Source: JBBROS01 sp963792675
GTDB taxonomy: Bacteria; Pseudomonadota; Alphaproteobacteria; Acetobacterales; Acetobacteraceae
Reading direction: 5' to 3'
Length of the DNA stretch: 64,000 nucleotides
NCBI GenBank assembly: GCA_963792675.1
Contig: CAWBWT010000002.1
Span: 3,286,001-3,350,000, forward strand
Shown here: in pieces, positions 40,071-49,359 of the stretch
Position numbering within the stretch: the first letter of the stretch is position 1
Layout: each line of letters begins with the position of its first letter
The notes under the pieces: model-generated
Databases searched by the model: none
The model's input: only the letters and a program-made list of their open reading frames with translations
What the model was told of the DNA's origin: nothing
Program-made: the position numbers and the translations under genes

Positions 40071-40117
40071 GCGGGTTCGGCGCCTCTGGCCGCGGCAGGG
40101 TGGCGAGCGCGCCGGCC

Positions 40118-41672
40118 TTAGATCGACCCGCCCGGCCGCAGCAGCCGGATCATCAGCCCCCCGTACACCACCGCCGGTACCGCCAACGCGAGCGCGAAGC
40201 TCGCCACGGTGAACAGCCGTCGGCTGAACGGGATCGAGGCGGCCAGCATCGACACGCCGCCCACCACGGGGAACCCGAGCAGCCGCAAATCCTCCAGCGA
40301 GTGGAAGGACTGGTCCATCTGCACCAGCAGGAACGCAAGCCCGGCGCCGGCTGCCAGCGCGGCCGCCAGCACGCCCGTCACCAGCAGCACGCGCTTCGGC
40401 GCCACCGGTAGCTGCGGGATCTGCGGCGGGTCGATCACCTGGATCTTGACCTTGTCGCCTTCGGCGTCGGCCGCGGTAGAAATCCGCATCAACTCGCGCC
40501 GCGATGACAGCTCCTGATAGTTCCGCTGCAGCACGTCGTAGTCGCGGTTCATGTTCATGAACTCCGCCTGCAAGCTCGGCGCGCCGCGGGCGATGTCCTG
40601 TAGCCGGTCCCGTTCCTTCAGCGCGTCGGCGATCTGCCGCTGCAGCGAAGCGACGATCGCGTCGTTCTCGACCACCCGCACCTTCAGCTGCTCGAACACC
40701 GGGTTGGACGCCGTGCGGCTGCGCCCCGGTGCCGCCGTCGAAGCCGGGGCCGACGGGGCATTCGGGTCCGGACCGGCGCCACCCGAGCGGATGCTGGCCA
40801 CCAGCTTGCGTTGCGCCACCACGTCCGGATGGGTTTCGGTGTAGCGCAGCCGCAATTCGGCCAATTGCTGCTCGGCGGCGCGGAGGCGCGGATTGCCGCC
40901 GCCACGGCCGCCCCCGGGGCTTGCCGCATCGGTTTCGGTCACGAGCTGCTGGGGAGTGTTCGAGAGGCCGAGGTTCAGCGTCTCGCGCCGGGCCAGCGCG
41001 TCCTGCAGCTGGCCTTGCAGCTGACGGATCACCTGGTTCTGCTGGTCGAGCCGCGACAACCCGCCATCCCCCGGCAGCAGCTCCGCATAGCGCGCCTTGA
41101 AGTCGGCCCGCCGCCGCTCGGCATCCCGCAGCTGCCGCTCGTAGGCGGCGATCTGCTCGGACAAGAACTTGTTGGCGCTTTCCATCTCCGACCGGCTGTT
41201 GCCCGTTTTGCTCTCGACAAAGGTCGCCAGCATGGTCCGCACGACGTCGTAGGCCAGGCGCGGCGACTTGTTGCGATAGGTAATGGTGAACAGGTTGCGG
41301 GTCTGCGGCAGGATGCGGATCTCGCCCGTCAGCCGGTCGATCAACTGCTCCCGGTCGGCCGGGCTGGTAAGCTCCAGCTCGAGGTCGGTCTTGGAGATCA
41401 GCTTGTCCAGGTTGGGGCGGCTCAGCAACGTGCGCTGCAGCATGTCCACCTGCCCGGCGTTGGTCGTATCGACGGCGATGCCGCGCAGCAGCGGCGTCAG
41501 CACCGCCTCGGCGTCGACGTACATGCGGGCGCTCGAACTCGAACTGGTTCGGGATCGCGAACACGCCCGCCCAGCCCAGCGCGCACACGAGCCAGGTGAA
41601 CATCACCGCCTGCCAGCGGTAATGCCAAGCCGACATTAACCGCCGCTGGATCAGCATCTTCAACGCTTGCAT
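40118..41672 (-). CDS. Polysaccharide chain-length determinant protein (Wzz/GumC-like, exosortase-associated type), one frameshift
   Basis: ATG at 41672. The N-terminus RRLMSAWHYRWQAVMFTWLV is followed by a membrane helix. One extra T near 41534 (GAGTTCGAGC for GAGTCGAGC) shifts the frame, and the remaining 468 residues are intact from MYVDAEAVLTPLLRG. A long coiled coil with SEQIAAYERQLRDAERRR and LAELRLRYTETHPDVVAQRK leads to a Pro-rich IQVIDPPQIPQLPVAPKR and two C-terminal helices. No tyrosine kinase domain is present. Such proteins set exopolysaccharide chain length with a Wza-type porin. The MYVDAEAVL block is typical of the version linked to PEP-CTERM/exosortase loci. Confidence 0.87.
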
Positions 41673-41700
41673 CGACTAGGCTCCCGAAACGCCGGTCACG

Positions 41701-42339
41701 TCAGAAATAGCTTTGCGGGATGATCAGTGTGTCGCCCGGCAGCATGGCGACGTTCTGGTCGATATCGCCATCCTTGATCAGGTCGGACAGCCGCACGTTG
41801 ATCGACTGCCGCTTGCCAGCGATGTCGCGCACGATGACCGCACGGTTGCCGGCGGCATAGCGGGTGAGGCCCTTGGTCTGGATCATGACGTCCAGCACCG
41901 TCATACCGTCGCGATACGGGATCGCCAGCGGCTCGGTCGCCTCGCCGATAACGCGGATCTGCCGGTTGAGCGGCCCTTGGAAGCCGTTCACGATCACCGA
42001 GACGTTGGGGTCGCGCACGTATTCCTTCAGCCGGCCCTCGATGTCCTTGCTGAGCGAGGTCGGCGTCTTGCCGGCGGCCAGGATGTCGGGGATCAGCGGC
42101 ATCGAGATGCGCCCGTCCGGCCGGACGATCAGCGCGCTGACACTCAGCTGCGGCGAGTTGTAGACGAATACGCTGAGCGAATCGCCTGGCCCGATCTGGT
42201 ACGGGTTGTTGTTCACCAGCCCCGCCGGCGTGGCCGCCACCATCGGCGGTGGTCCGTTGAACCATCCGCTCACGGTGCTGCATCCCGCCACCACCAACAG
42301 CAGCAGCACTGCCGCGACCTTCGATCCAACCCGGTTCAT
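41701..42339 (-). CDS. Polysaccharide export lipoprotein (Wza-like)
   Basis: 212 residues from the ATG at 42339, with GGGGGAC upstream; an ATG at 42369 overlaps the previous stop and is the alternative. LLLLVVAGCSTVSG is a lipoprotein signal with the lipid-attached Cys at about residue 20. NPYQIGPGDSLSVFVYNSPQ starts the polysaccharide-export (SLBB-type) domain, followed by VRPDGRISMPLIPDILAAGK and NRQIRVIGEATEPLAIPYRD. It should form the outer-membrane exit for the polymer whose length is set by the next gene. The final gene gap is 28 bp. Confidence 0.93.
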   Translation of the reverse strand: MNRVGSKVAAVLLLLVVAGCSTVSGWFNGPPPMVAATPAGLVNNNPYQIGPGDSLSVFVYNSPQLSVSALIVRPDGRISMPLIPDILAAGKTPTSLSKDIEGRLKEYVRDPNVSVIVNGFQGPLNRQIRVIGEATEPLAIPYRDGMTVLDVMIQTKGLTRYAAGNRAVIVRDIAGKRQSINVRLSDLIKDGDIDQNVAMLPGDTLIIPQSYF

Positions 42340-42365
42340 GCGTCCCCCACCCATTCCAGCAGCCC

Positions 42366-43301
42366 TCATACCCGCTCGAGCGCGGTCACGCCCCCGAGCG
42401 TCTGCTCCAACCCCGCCGCCAACTCGGTCCGCGCATGGACGCCCAGCACGGACGCCCCCCGCATCGGGCAGCCAACGGACCGGCGTATGTCGCCGGCGCG
42501 GGCCAGCGCGCGACCGACCACCGGACGCCGCCGCAGCAACTCGCCGAGCACCTGGACGAGGCCGTTGACCGACGTTTCCCGCCCGGTGCAGGCATTCAGC
42601 ACCAACGCTCCCGGTTGCGTCGAGGCATGCCGCATCCCAGCCAGCAGGAACCCGACGATATCGGCCACGTACACGAAGTCTCGGGTCTGCAGCCCGTCCC
42701 CGTGCACCGTCACGCTGCGCGAGGCGGCGAGCGCCGCCGCGAACAGGCTGATGACGCCGCTGTACGGCGAGGACGGGTCTTGCCGCGGCCCGTAAACGTT
42801 GAAGAACCGGAAGCCGACCGACGGCACGCCATGCACCACCGCGCCTGCCTTGGCGTGCAGCTCCGACCCGAGCTTGTCCGCGCCATAGGCGCTCAGCGGC
42901 GCCGGCAGCGCATCCTCCGCCGCCACCCCACTGGCGTTGCCATAGACCGCGGCCGAGGAAGCATAGACCACCGGCAGACCGCCCATCGTCCGAGCCGCAT
43001 CGAGCACCGCGATGGTGCCGCCGAGGTTGATCCGATGGGTGCCGATCCAGTCCTCGTTGGCCCGCGCCACCGACGCCATCGCGGCGAGGTGGAAGCATCC
43101 GTCCGAGCCACGGGCGGCCTCGCGGACCACCGCCGGGTCGGCCACGTCGCCCAGCACCAGCTCCGCGCGCGGGTCGAGGTTGACCCGGCGGCCGCTCGAC
43201 AGGTTGTCGAGCACCCGCACCCGGTGGCCGGCTTGCAGGAGGCTGTCAACCAGGTGTGAACCAATGAAGCCCGCCCCGCCGGTAACCAGGTAGACGCTCA
43301 C
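42366..43301 (-). CDS. NAD-dependent nucleotide-sugar epimerase (GalE-like)
   Basis: 311 residues from the GTG at 43301, overlapping the glmS stop (GTGA). VYLVTGGAGFIGSHLVDSLL is the dinucleotide-binding motif, VVYASSAAVYGNASG and AYGADKLGSELHAKA give the Ser and the YxxxK pair, and FRFFNVYGPRQDPSSPYSGV is the usual substrate loop. It probably acts on a UDP-sugar, perhaps UDP-GlcNAc, since glmS and glmU lie directly upstream and the export genes directly downstream. The operon points to an amino-sugar-containing exopolysaccharide. Confidence 0.88.
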   Translation of the reverse strand: MSVYLVTGGAGFIGSHLVDSLLQAGHRVRVLDNLSSGRRVNLDPRAELVLGDVADPAVVREAARGSDGCFHLAAMASVARANEDWIGTHRINLGGTIAVLDAARTMGGLPVVYASSAAVYGNASGVAAEDALPAPLSAYGADKLGSELHAKAGAVVHGVPSVGFRFFNVYGPRQDPSSPYSGVISLFAAALAASRSVTVHGDGLQTRDFVYVADIVGFLLAGMRHASTQPGALVLNACTGRETSVNGLVQVLGELLRRRPVVGRALARAGDIRRSVGCPMRGASVLGVHARTELAAGLEQTLGGVTALERV

Positions 43302-45121
43302 TCGACCGTCACCGATTTCGCGAGATTGCGCGGCTGATCCACGTCGGTGCCGCGCAGCACAGCCGTGTGATAGGCCAGCATCTGCACCGCCACCGCATAC
43401 AGGATCGGCGCCACGAACGGGTCCACCGCCGGCAGTTCCAGCGCCTCGACCGCGATGCCGCGTAGCCGGGCGCAGCCGGCCGCGTCGCTCAGCACGACGA
43501 TCTGGCCGCCGCGGGCGCCGGCCTCCTGGACGTTGCTGGCGGTTTTCTCGAACAGCGGCCCGGACGGCACGATCGACAGGATCGGCACCTGGCGGTCGAT
43601 CAGCGCGATCGGGCCGTGCTTCATCTCGCCCGCCGCGTAGCCTTCGGCGTGGATGTAGCAGATCTCCTTCAGCTTCAGCGCCGCTTCCAGCGCGATCGCG
43701 TGGCCGGTCCCGCGCCCCAGGCACAGCACGTCGCGCGCTGCGGCCATCCGCTCGGCCAGGCGCTTGATCGGCCCGTCCAGCGCCAGCACCTCGGCGGCCC
43801 GGCTCGGCAGCTCGAGCAAATGCTGCACCAGCCGCGCTTCTTCCGCCGCCGCCATCGTGTTGCGGTCGCGGGCCGCCGCCACCGCCAGGCACGCGAGCAC
43901 CGTCAGCTGCGCGGTGAACGCCTTGGTGCTCGCAACCCCGATCTCTGGCCCGGCCACCGTCTCGAGCACGACGTCGCTTTCGCGCGCCATGGTGCTTTCC
44001 GGCACATTGAGGATGCTCATGACGTGCTGCCCAGCGCCGCGCATAAACCGCAGCGCGGCCAGTGTATCGGCGGTCTCGCCGCTTTGGCTCACGAGCAGGC
44101 CGACGCCACCCTCCGGCAGCGGCGGCGCGCGATAGCGCAGCTCGCTCGCCACATCGATGTCGACCGGCAGGCGCGCGAGGTCTTCCAGCCAATGGCGCCC
44201 GGCCATGCCCGCATAGTAGGTACTGCCGCAGCCGCTGACCGACACGCGTGGAACCTCGTTCCAGCGGAACGGCAGCTCCGGCAGCGTCACTGCGCGCGTG
44301 GCCGGGTCGAGCATGCGGGCGAGCGTCTGGCCGATCGCGGCCGGATGCTCGTGCAGCTCCTTTTCCATGAAGTGGCGGTAGCCGTCCTTGCCGACGACGG
44401 CGCCGGTTTGCACCGTCACCCGGATCGGCCGGTTGACCGCGTCGCCGTCCGCGTTGAACACCGCGGCACCGGTGCCCGACAGCACCGTCCAGTCGCCATC
44501 CTGCAGGTAGGCGATCCGCCGGGTCATGGGCGCCAGGGCCAGGCTGTCGCTGCCGAGATACATCGCGGTGTCGCCGAACCCGATCGCCAGCGGGGCGCCG
44601 TGCTGCGCCCCGATCATCAGGCCGGGCTGGTTGGCGAACACCAAGGCCAGCGCGTAGGCGCCCTCCAACCGGGCGAACGCCGCCCGCGCAGCGTCCACCG
44701 GCGCCTGGCCCTGGCGAAGATGCAGGTCCACCAGCTGTGCCACCGTCTCGGTGTCGGTCTCGGTCTCGAACACCTGGCCGGCTGCTTCCAGCTCGAGGCG
44801 GAGCTCGGCGTGGTTCTCGATGATGCCGTTATGCACCACGCTGACGAGCGGCGTGCCGTGCGGGTGCGCGTTCCGCTGGGTGGGCGCGCCATGGGTGGCC
44901 CAGCGGGTATGGCCGATGCCGGTGGTGCCGGACAGCGGCTCCTGCTGCAGCACGGCCGCGAGGTTCACGAGCTTGCCGGCTGCCCGGCGCCGCTCGATGC
45001 GGTCCTCCACCAGGGTCGCGATCCCCGCGCTGTCATAGCCGCGGTATTCGAGCCGGCGCAGCGCCTCCAGCAGCAACGGCGCCGCGGGCTCCGAACCGAT
45101 CACGCCGACGATGCCGCACAT
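43298..45121 (-). CDS. glmS: Glutamine--fructose-6-phosphate aminotransferase (isomerizing)
   Basis: 607 residues, normal length. MCGIVGVIGS gives the catalytic Cys1 after Met removal, with HTRWATHGAPTQRNAHPH and VVHNGIIENHAELR of the glutaminase domain. SGCGSTYYAGM and LLVSQSGETADTLAAL mark the first SIS domain, and CLGRGTGHAIALEAALKLKE the second; it ends LAKSVTVE as usual. It makes glucosamine-6-phosphate from fructose-6-phosphate and glutamine, the entry to UDP-GlcNAc. The ATG shares one base with the glmU stop (TGATG). Confidence 0.97.
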   Translation of the reverse strand: MCGIVGVIGSEPAAPLLLEALRRLEYRGYDSAGIATLVEDRIERRRAAGKLVNLAAVLQQEPLSGTTGIGHTRWATHGAPTQRNAHPHGTPLVSVVHNGIIENHAELRLELEAAGQVFETETDTETVAQLVDLHLRQGQAPVDAARAAFARLEGAYALALVFANQPGLMIGAQHGAPLAIGFGDTAMYLGSDSLALAPMTRRIAYLQDGDWTVLSGTGAAVFNADGDAVNRPIRVTVQTGAVVGKDGYRHFMEKELHEHPAAIGQTLARMLDPATRAVTLPELPFRWNEVPRVSVSGCGSTYYAGMAGRHWLEDLARLPVDIDVASELRYRAPPLPEGGVGLLVSQSGETADTLAALRFMRGAGQHVMSILNVPESTMARESDVVLETVAGPEIGVASTKAFTAQLTVLACLAVAAARDRNTMAAAEEARLVQHLLELPSRAAEVLALDGPIKRLAERMAAARDVLCLGRGTGHAIALEAALKLKEICYIHAEGYAAGEMKHGPIALIDRQVPILSIVPSGPLFEKTASNVQEAGARGGQIVVLSDAAGCARLRGIAVEALELPAVDPFVAPILYAVAVQMLAYHTAVLRGTDVDQPRNLAKSVTVE

Positions 45122-46428
45122 CAGCTGTTCTCCTTGTCGCGCCGATACGACGCTGCCCGGCCGGGCTTGTCCACCTGCGGCGCGCGCCCGAACGCCATCG
45201 CGTCGGCCGCCACGTCGCGGGTGATCACGCTGCCGGCGGCCACGAACGCGCCGTCGCCCAGCGACAATGGCGCCACAAGGGTCGCGTGGGTGCCGACGAA
45301 CGCGCCGGCGCCGATCGTGGTGCGGTGCTTGGCGTAGCCGTCGTAGTTGCAGGTGATGGTGCCGGCGCCGATGTTGGTGCGGGCCCCGATCGTGCTGTCG
45401 CCGAGGTAGCTCAGGTGGTTGGCTTTGGCGCCGGCGCCGAGTTGGGTCGCCTTGAGCTCGACGAAGTTGCCGACATGCGCCGCCGCCCCGACTTCGGTGC
45501 CGGGCCGGATACGCGCATAGGGGCCGATCAGCGCCCCCGGACCGATCGAGCAGCCCTCGAGATGGCTGAACGACCGAATTTCCGCCCCCGACGCGACGCG
45601 GACGCCGGGGCCGAACACCACGTGCGGCTGCACCACCACGTCCGGCTCCAATACGGTGTCGGCGCACAGCGTGACGGTGTCCGGCGCGACCAGCGTCGCC
45701 CCGGCTTCCATCGCCGCCACGCGCAGCCAGCGCTGCACCGTCGCCTCGGCCTCGGCCAGCTCAACACGCGAGTTCACCCCGCGCAGCTCGGCCTCATCGG
45801 CCTCCACCGCCACGACCTTCTTGCCTTCAGCGGCCGCGGCGGCCACGCAATCGGTCAGGTAGAACTCACCCTTGACGTCGCTCGGCGTCAGCGCCGCAAG
45901 CCAGCGCGCCAGGTCGGCAGCCGCCGCGCACAGCACGCCGGCGTTGCACAGGCCGATCGACCGTTCCTCGGCGCTCGCATCGGCCCATTCGACGATGCGT
46001 TGCACGGCGCCATCGACCGCCACCACGCGGCCGTAGCGGCCGGGATCGGCCGGGCGCATCGCCAGCAGTGCCAGCCCGGCCTCGGCGCGGGCGGCCAGCA
46101 GCCGGCGCAGCGTGTCGGGGCGGATCAGCGGGTTGTCGGCATACAGCACTGCCACGTCGCCGTCGCCGAACTGCGCCGCCGCCTGCAGCGCCGCGTGCCC
46201 GGTGCCGAGCCGCTCCCGCTGCACCACGACCGGGTGCGGCGCCGCTGCCTGCTCCAAGGCGGCCATGTCGGGCCCGACGACGACCACGATACGGTCGAAC
46301 ACCTGCTCGGCGCTGCGCACCAGATGCTGCAGCATCGGCCGGCCGGCGATCGGGTGCAGTGCCTTCGGCAGGGCGGACTTCATCCGCGTGCCAAGACCCG
46401 CGGCCAGCAAAACGGCGGTGGTTGTCAT
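45121..46428 (-). CDS. glmU: Bifunctional GlcNAc-1-phosphate uridyltransferase/glucosamine-1-phosphate acetyltransferase
   Basis: 435 residues from the ATG at 46428. The pyrophosphorylase half has VLLAAGLGTRMKSALPKALH near residues 7-26 and LYADNPLIRPDTL (DNP where D-x-P is usual). The second half is a left-handed beta helix with VVQPHVVFGPGVRVASGAEI, FVELKATQLGAGAKANHLSY and IGAGTITCNYDGYAKHRTTI, the GlmU acetyltransferase active site. The product is UDP-GlcNAc. It heads the leftward operon glmU-glmS-epimerase-wza-wzz. It is slightly shorter than the usual 450-460 residues. Confidence 0.96.
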   Translation of the reverse strand: MTTTAVLLAAGLGTRMKSALPKALHPIAGRPMLQHLVRSAEQVFDRIVVVVGPDMAALEQAAAPHPVVVQRERLGTGHAALQAAAQFGDGDVAVLYADNPLIRPDTLRRLLAARAEAGLALLAMRPADPGRYGRVVAVDGAVQRIVEWADASAEERSIGLCNAGVLCAAAADLARWLAALTPSDVKGEFYLTDCVAAAAAEGKKVVAVEADEAELRGVNSRVELAEAEATVQRWLRVAAMEAGATLVAPDTVTLCADTVLEPDVVVQPHVVFGPGVRVASGAEIRSFSHLEGCSIGPGALIGPYARIRPGTEVGAAAHVGNFVELKATQLGAGAKANHLSYLGDSTIGARTNIGAGTITCNYDGYAKHRTTIGAGAFVGTHATLVAPLSLGDGAFVAAGSVITRDVAADAMAFGRAPQVDKPGRAASYRRDKENS

Positions 46429-46435
46429 CACCGCG

Positions 46436-46479
46436 CACTAGCGTCACGCGCGGTCCCATGTCAAAGCATCGCATGTCAA
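46436..46479 (-). promoter_or_regulatory. Possible glmU promoter with direct repeat CATGTCAA
   Basis: On the leftward strand TTGACA occurs twice, at 46479-46474 and 46464-46459. The nearer one is followed after 17 bases by CTAGTG (46441-46436), which would start a nearly leaderless glmU message. On the top strand this is CATGTCAA at 46457-46464 and again at 46472-46479, a direct repeat with a 15-base period that could be a regulator site in the 96-bp region shared with gph. Confidence 0.35.
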
Positions 46480-46524
46480 GATTGTTTACAAAACCCAACA
46501 CCCGACCCATCACGCGAGGCCGGC

Positions 46525-47229
46525 ATGACGCGAACGTTGCTCCTTGATCTCGACGGTACGCTGGTCGATTCCGTTCCCGACCTGACGGCAAGCTGCAACC
46601 GGGTGTTCGCGCCGCGCGGCTTGGCGCCGTTCACCGCGGCCGAGGTGACGCCCATGGTCGGCGACGGCGCCGGCGTGCTGGTCCGCCGTGCGTTTGCGGC
46701 GCGCGGGCGGGAGGCGAGCCAGGCCGACCTGGACGACTTTCTGGCCGACTACCTCGCCCATGTCGCCGACCACAGCACCACCTTTCCGGGCGTCCCCGAA
46801 ACGCTCGAGCGTCTGGCCGGCGCCGGCTGGGCCTTGGCCGTCTGCACCAACAAGCCGGCAGTGCCGGCCCGGACCCTGCTGGACGCGTTGGGGCTGCTGC
46901 AGTTCTTCGCCGCTGTCGGCGGCGGCGACAGCTATCCCGTGCGCAAACCGGACCCCGCGCACCTGCTCGCGACTTTGGGCGACGCCGGTGGCGACCCGGC
47001 CGCTGCGGTGATGGTCGGCGACCACCACAACGACCTGGCCGCCGCCAGCGGCGCCGGGCTTCCCTGCATCTTCGCCGCCTGGGGCTACGGCCCGGTCACG
47101 ACCGGCGACACGGCGACCGCCGTCGCCTCCCGCTTCGACGAGTTGCCGGACCTGGCCGAGGCCTGCCTCCGCCGCAAACCGGCGAGCGGGGATGAGCCGA
47201 TCAGGGCCGCGCTTCCAGAACGAGGTTGA
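46525..47229 (+). CDS. gph: Phosphoglycolate phosphatase-like HAD hydrolase
   Basis: 234 residues from the ATG at 46525. HAD motif I is LLLDLDGTLVDSVPDL, motif II is LAVCTNKPAVPA, motif III begins at RKPDPAHLL, and motif IV is VMVGDHHNDLAAASGAG. The helical cap between motifs I and II and the TNKP sequence fit phosphoglycolate phosphatase, which removes 2-phosphoglycolate formed in DNA repair or by Rubisco. The gene is divergent from glmU. Its last 29 bases overlap the end of the methyltransferase gene on the other strand. Confidence 0.88.
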   Translation: MTRTLLLDLDGTLVDSVPDLTASCNRVFAPRGLAPFTAAEVTPMVGDGAGVLVRRAFAARGREASQADLDDFLADYLAHVADHSTTFPGVPETLERLAGAGWALAVCTNKPAVPARTLLDALGLLQFFAAVGGGDSYPVRKPDPAHLLATLGDAGGDPAAAVMVGDHHNDLAAASGAGLPCIFAAWGYGPVTTGDTATAVASRFDELPDLAEACLRRKPASGDEPIRAALPERG

Positions 47230-48272
47230 ACGGGGTTTCGGTGGCCCGCCGGAAGTGCTGGAACCCGCCCTCCTGCACCACCGCCCGCAAGCGTTGTTCA
47301 CCTGCCTGCGCACCGAGGCAGCAGGCGCCCTCCTGCGCCTGCGAGGCCGGGGTGCAGATCATCGCTGACGCCGCGTAGAACACCCGGCCGATCGGGTTGA
47401 GGTTCTGCTTGAGCGTGTCGTGGGCGAAGGGTTCCACGATCATCCAGGTGCCATCGCCGGCCAAGGCCTGGTGCACGTGGCGCGCGGCGCCCGCCGGGTC
47501 ACCCATGTCGTGCAGGCAGTCGAAGCAGGTTACGAGGTCGTAGCCGGTGCCCGGAAAGTCGTGCGCCAGGGCCGGCTCGAAGCGGACCCGGTCGGCGACG
47601 CCGGCCTCGTTGGCCCGCGCCCGCGCCCGCTCGACCGAGGGCACGTGGTAGTCGAATCCGTGGAAGCGCGAGTTCGGGTAGGCTTGCGCCATCAGCACCG
47701 TCGTCGCGCCATGGCCGCAGCCGACATCGGCCACGCTGGCGCCAGCCTCAAGCTTGGCTAGCACGCCGTCCAAGGCCGGCAGCCAGGCGGACACCAGGTT
47801 GGCCGCGTAGCCGGGCTTGAAGAACCGCTCGGTGCCGCGGAACAGGCAAGGATCGTGCTCGCCCCAGCCGACCCCGGCGCCGGACCGGAACGCTGCACTC
47901 CATCCGGTCGAGGCTTTTGAACATGGAGGTGACGACCTCGTAGGCGCCCGGCATGAACACCGGGCTGTTCTGGTCGGCGAACGCCATCCGCTGTTCCGGC
48001 GACAGCGCGAAGGCCGATCCGTCCGCCCCCGGGCCGTCGACATGGGTGACATTGCCGGCCGCAGCCTGTGCGGCCAGCCATTCGCGCACGTAGCGTGGGA
48101 ACAGGCCGGTATGCGACGCGACCGCATCAGCCGTCGCGGGTCCAATCTCGGCCAGCGCGGCGAACAGCCCCAGCCGATCGCCGAGCACGTTGAGCGGGGC
48201 GGTGAAGGCCGCCCCCATGTCGCCGACCAGCTTGCCGACGAACACCTGCATCGCGTCTTGTTGGGCGGACAT
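47201..48272 (-). pseudogene. Class I SAM-dependent methyltransferase with winged-helix N-terminus, one frameshift
   Basis: ATG at 48272 after GGAGAGG. The N-terminal part, NVLGDRLGLFAALAEIGPAT and ASHTGLFPRYVREWLAAQAA, is a winged-helix dimerisation region. One extra T near 47890 shifts the frame between SLDRME and AAFRSGAGVGWGEHD. The catalytic domain has ASVADVGCGHGATTVLMAQA (motif I), FHGFDYHVPSVERARARA, LVTCFDCLHDMGDPAGAARH and GTWMIVEPFAHDTLKQNLNP. The joined length is about 356 residues. Related proteins are annotated only as methyltransferases; the substrate is unknown. Confidence 0.82.
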
Positions 48273-48413
48273 GGCGACCTCTCCGGCTGAGACGCCGCCG
48301 CCGCCGAAACCGGAAGCTGCCAGCGTCAATGGGCAGGCACTCGATCCGGCCGAGACGCTAAAGCCATGAAGCCGCCCGTTGCAAGACGAGTTTATGTCCT
48401 AACGAGAACGTTC

Positions 48414-49173
48414 CTACTTCGCCGCCAAGTACAGCGTCGCATCGCCCAGCCAGCGGGTGCGGAACGCGACCCGGACCGGCACCATCGGGCCGCCGGGCTG
48501 GAGCGGCGCAAACCAAGCGGTGCCGGTATGCGGCTGCTCGAGCGTTGAGCGGTCGGCGTCGAGCATGAAGCCGCCGGTCTGCCGGCCCACAAAGTCGCAG
48601 CGCAGCGCGGTGCCGGAGAAGCTCGAGCGCCCGGTCGGCTCCAGCACTTGCTGCCCGGCGGTGCGGACCTCCAGCGCGCCCAGCCGGCGGCCGTCGAATA
48701 TCGTCTCCCGCCCGTCGCAGCGACCGGTGGTGCTGACCTGGCGGATCAGCTCGACCATCGCGCTCAATGAGTTCGATCGTGTCGCGCTGCTTTTCGAGCG
48801 GCACCATCTCGCGATCCTCGCCGGCCGGCGGGATCATCTGCCGCGCCGTCGGCTGCCCGGCGACGTAGTCGAGCTGCACCACCCGTCCCTCGCCCCGCCA
48901 AGTGCCGCCGGTGTAGAACCGGTCCGGCAGCGGACGCGTGCCGCGGAAGCGGCCTTCGGCGCTGCTTTCCTGCCGGTAGCTGAACAGCGCCCCGAACGCG
49001 CCGACCGTGTTGTAGGCGGCCTGCACCCGGTAGCGGTCGGGGGCGAGGTCGAGCTTGATGTCGAGGTCGATGACGTTCACGCCGGCCGCATAGGCATCGT
49101 AGTGGACGTCGAGGGCACGAGCCGGGGCGGCCGCGACCAGGATGGCGAGGGTCAGCATGGGCAGGTGTCGCAT
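48414..49173 (-). pseudogene. DUF3108 domain-containing exported protein, one frameshift
   Basis: ATG at 49173 (or 49158). RHLPMLTLAILVAAAPARAL is a signal peptide. The mature part, VHYDAYAAGVNVIDLDIKLD and RYRVQAAYNTVGAFGALFSY, is the start of a DUF3108 beta-barrel-like domain. Near 48770 one extra base shifts the frame, and SAMVELIRQVSTTGRCDGRE, RRLGALEVRTAGQQVLEPTG and VPVRVAFRTRWLGDATLYLA complete it at 48414. Full length is about 253 residues. DUF3108 proteins are periplasmic and of unknown function, though a lipoprotein- or outer-membrane-related role is often suggested. Confidence 0.8.
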
Positions 49174-49268
49174 GGGGCGGATATTGGGCAGCAGCGCGGC
49201 GGCTGCAACTTGACAGTGCCGGGTCGCCTGGGTCACACAGCCGCGCCCGGTAATGCCGGGATGGGTGC

Positions 49269-49343
49269 GGGCGCGTAGCTCAGCGGTAGAGCATTCGCTT
49301 CACACGCGAAGGGTCACAGGTTCAATCCCTGTCGCGCCCACCA
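49269..49343 (+). tRNA. tRNA-Val (CAC)
   Basis: The acceptor stem GGGCGCG (49269-49275) pairs with CGCGCCC (49333-49339), followed by A and an encoded CCA. The D arm is GCTC...GAGC. The anticodon stem TTCGC/GCGAA closes the loop TTCACAC with anticodon CAC. The T arm has GGTTCAATCC. Length 75. Confidence 0.97.
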
Positions 49344-49359
49344 CCCCATCCCGCCGTGG

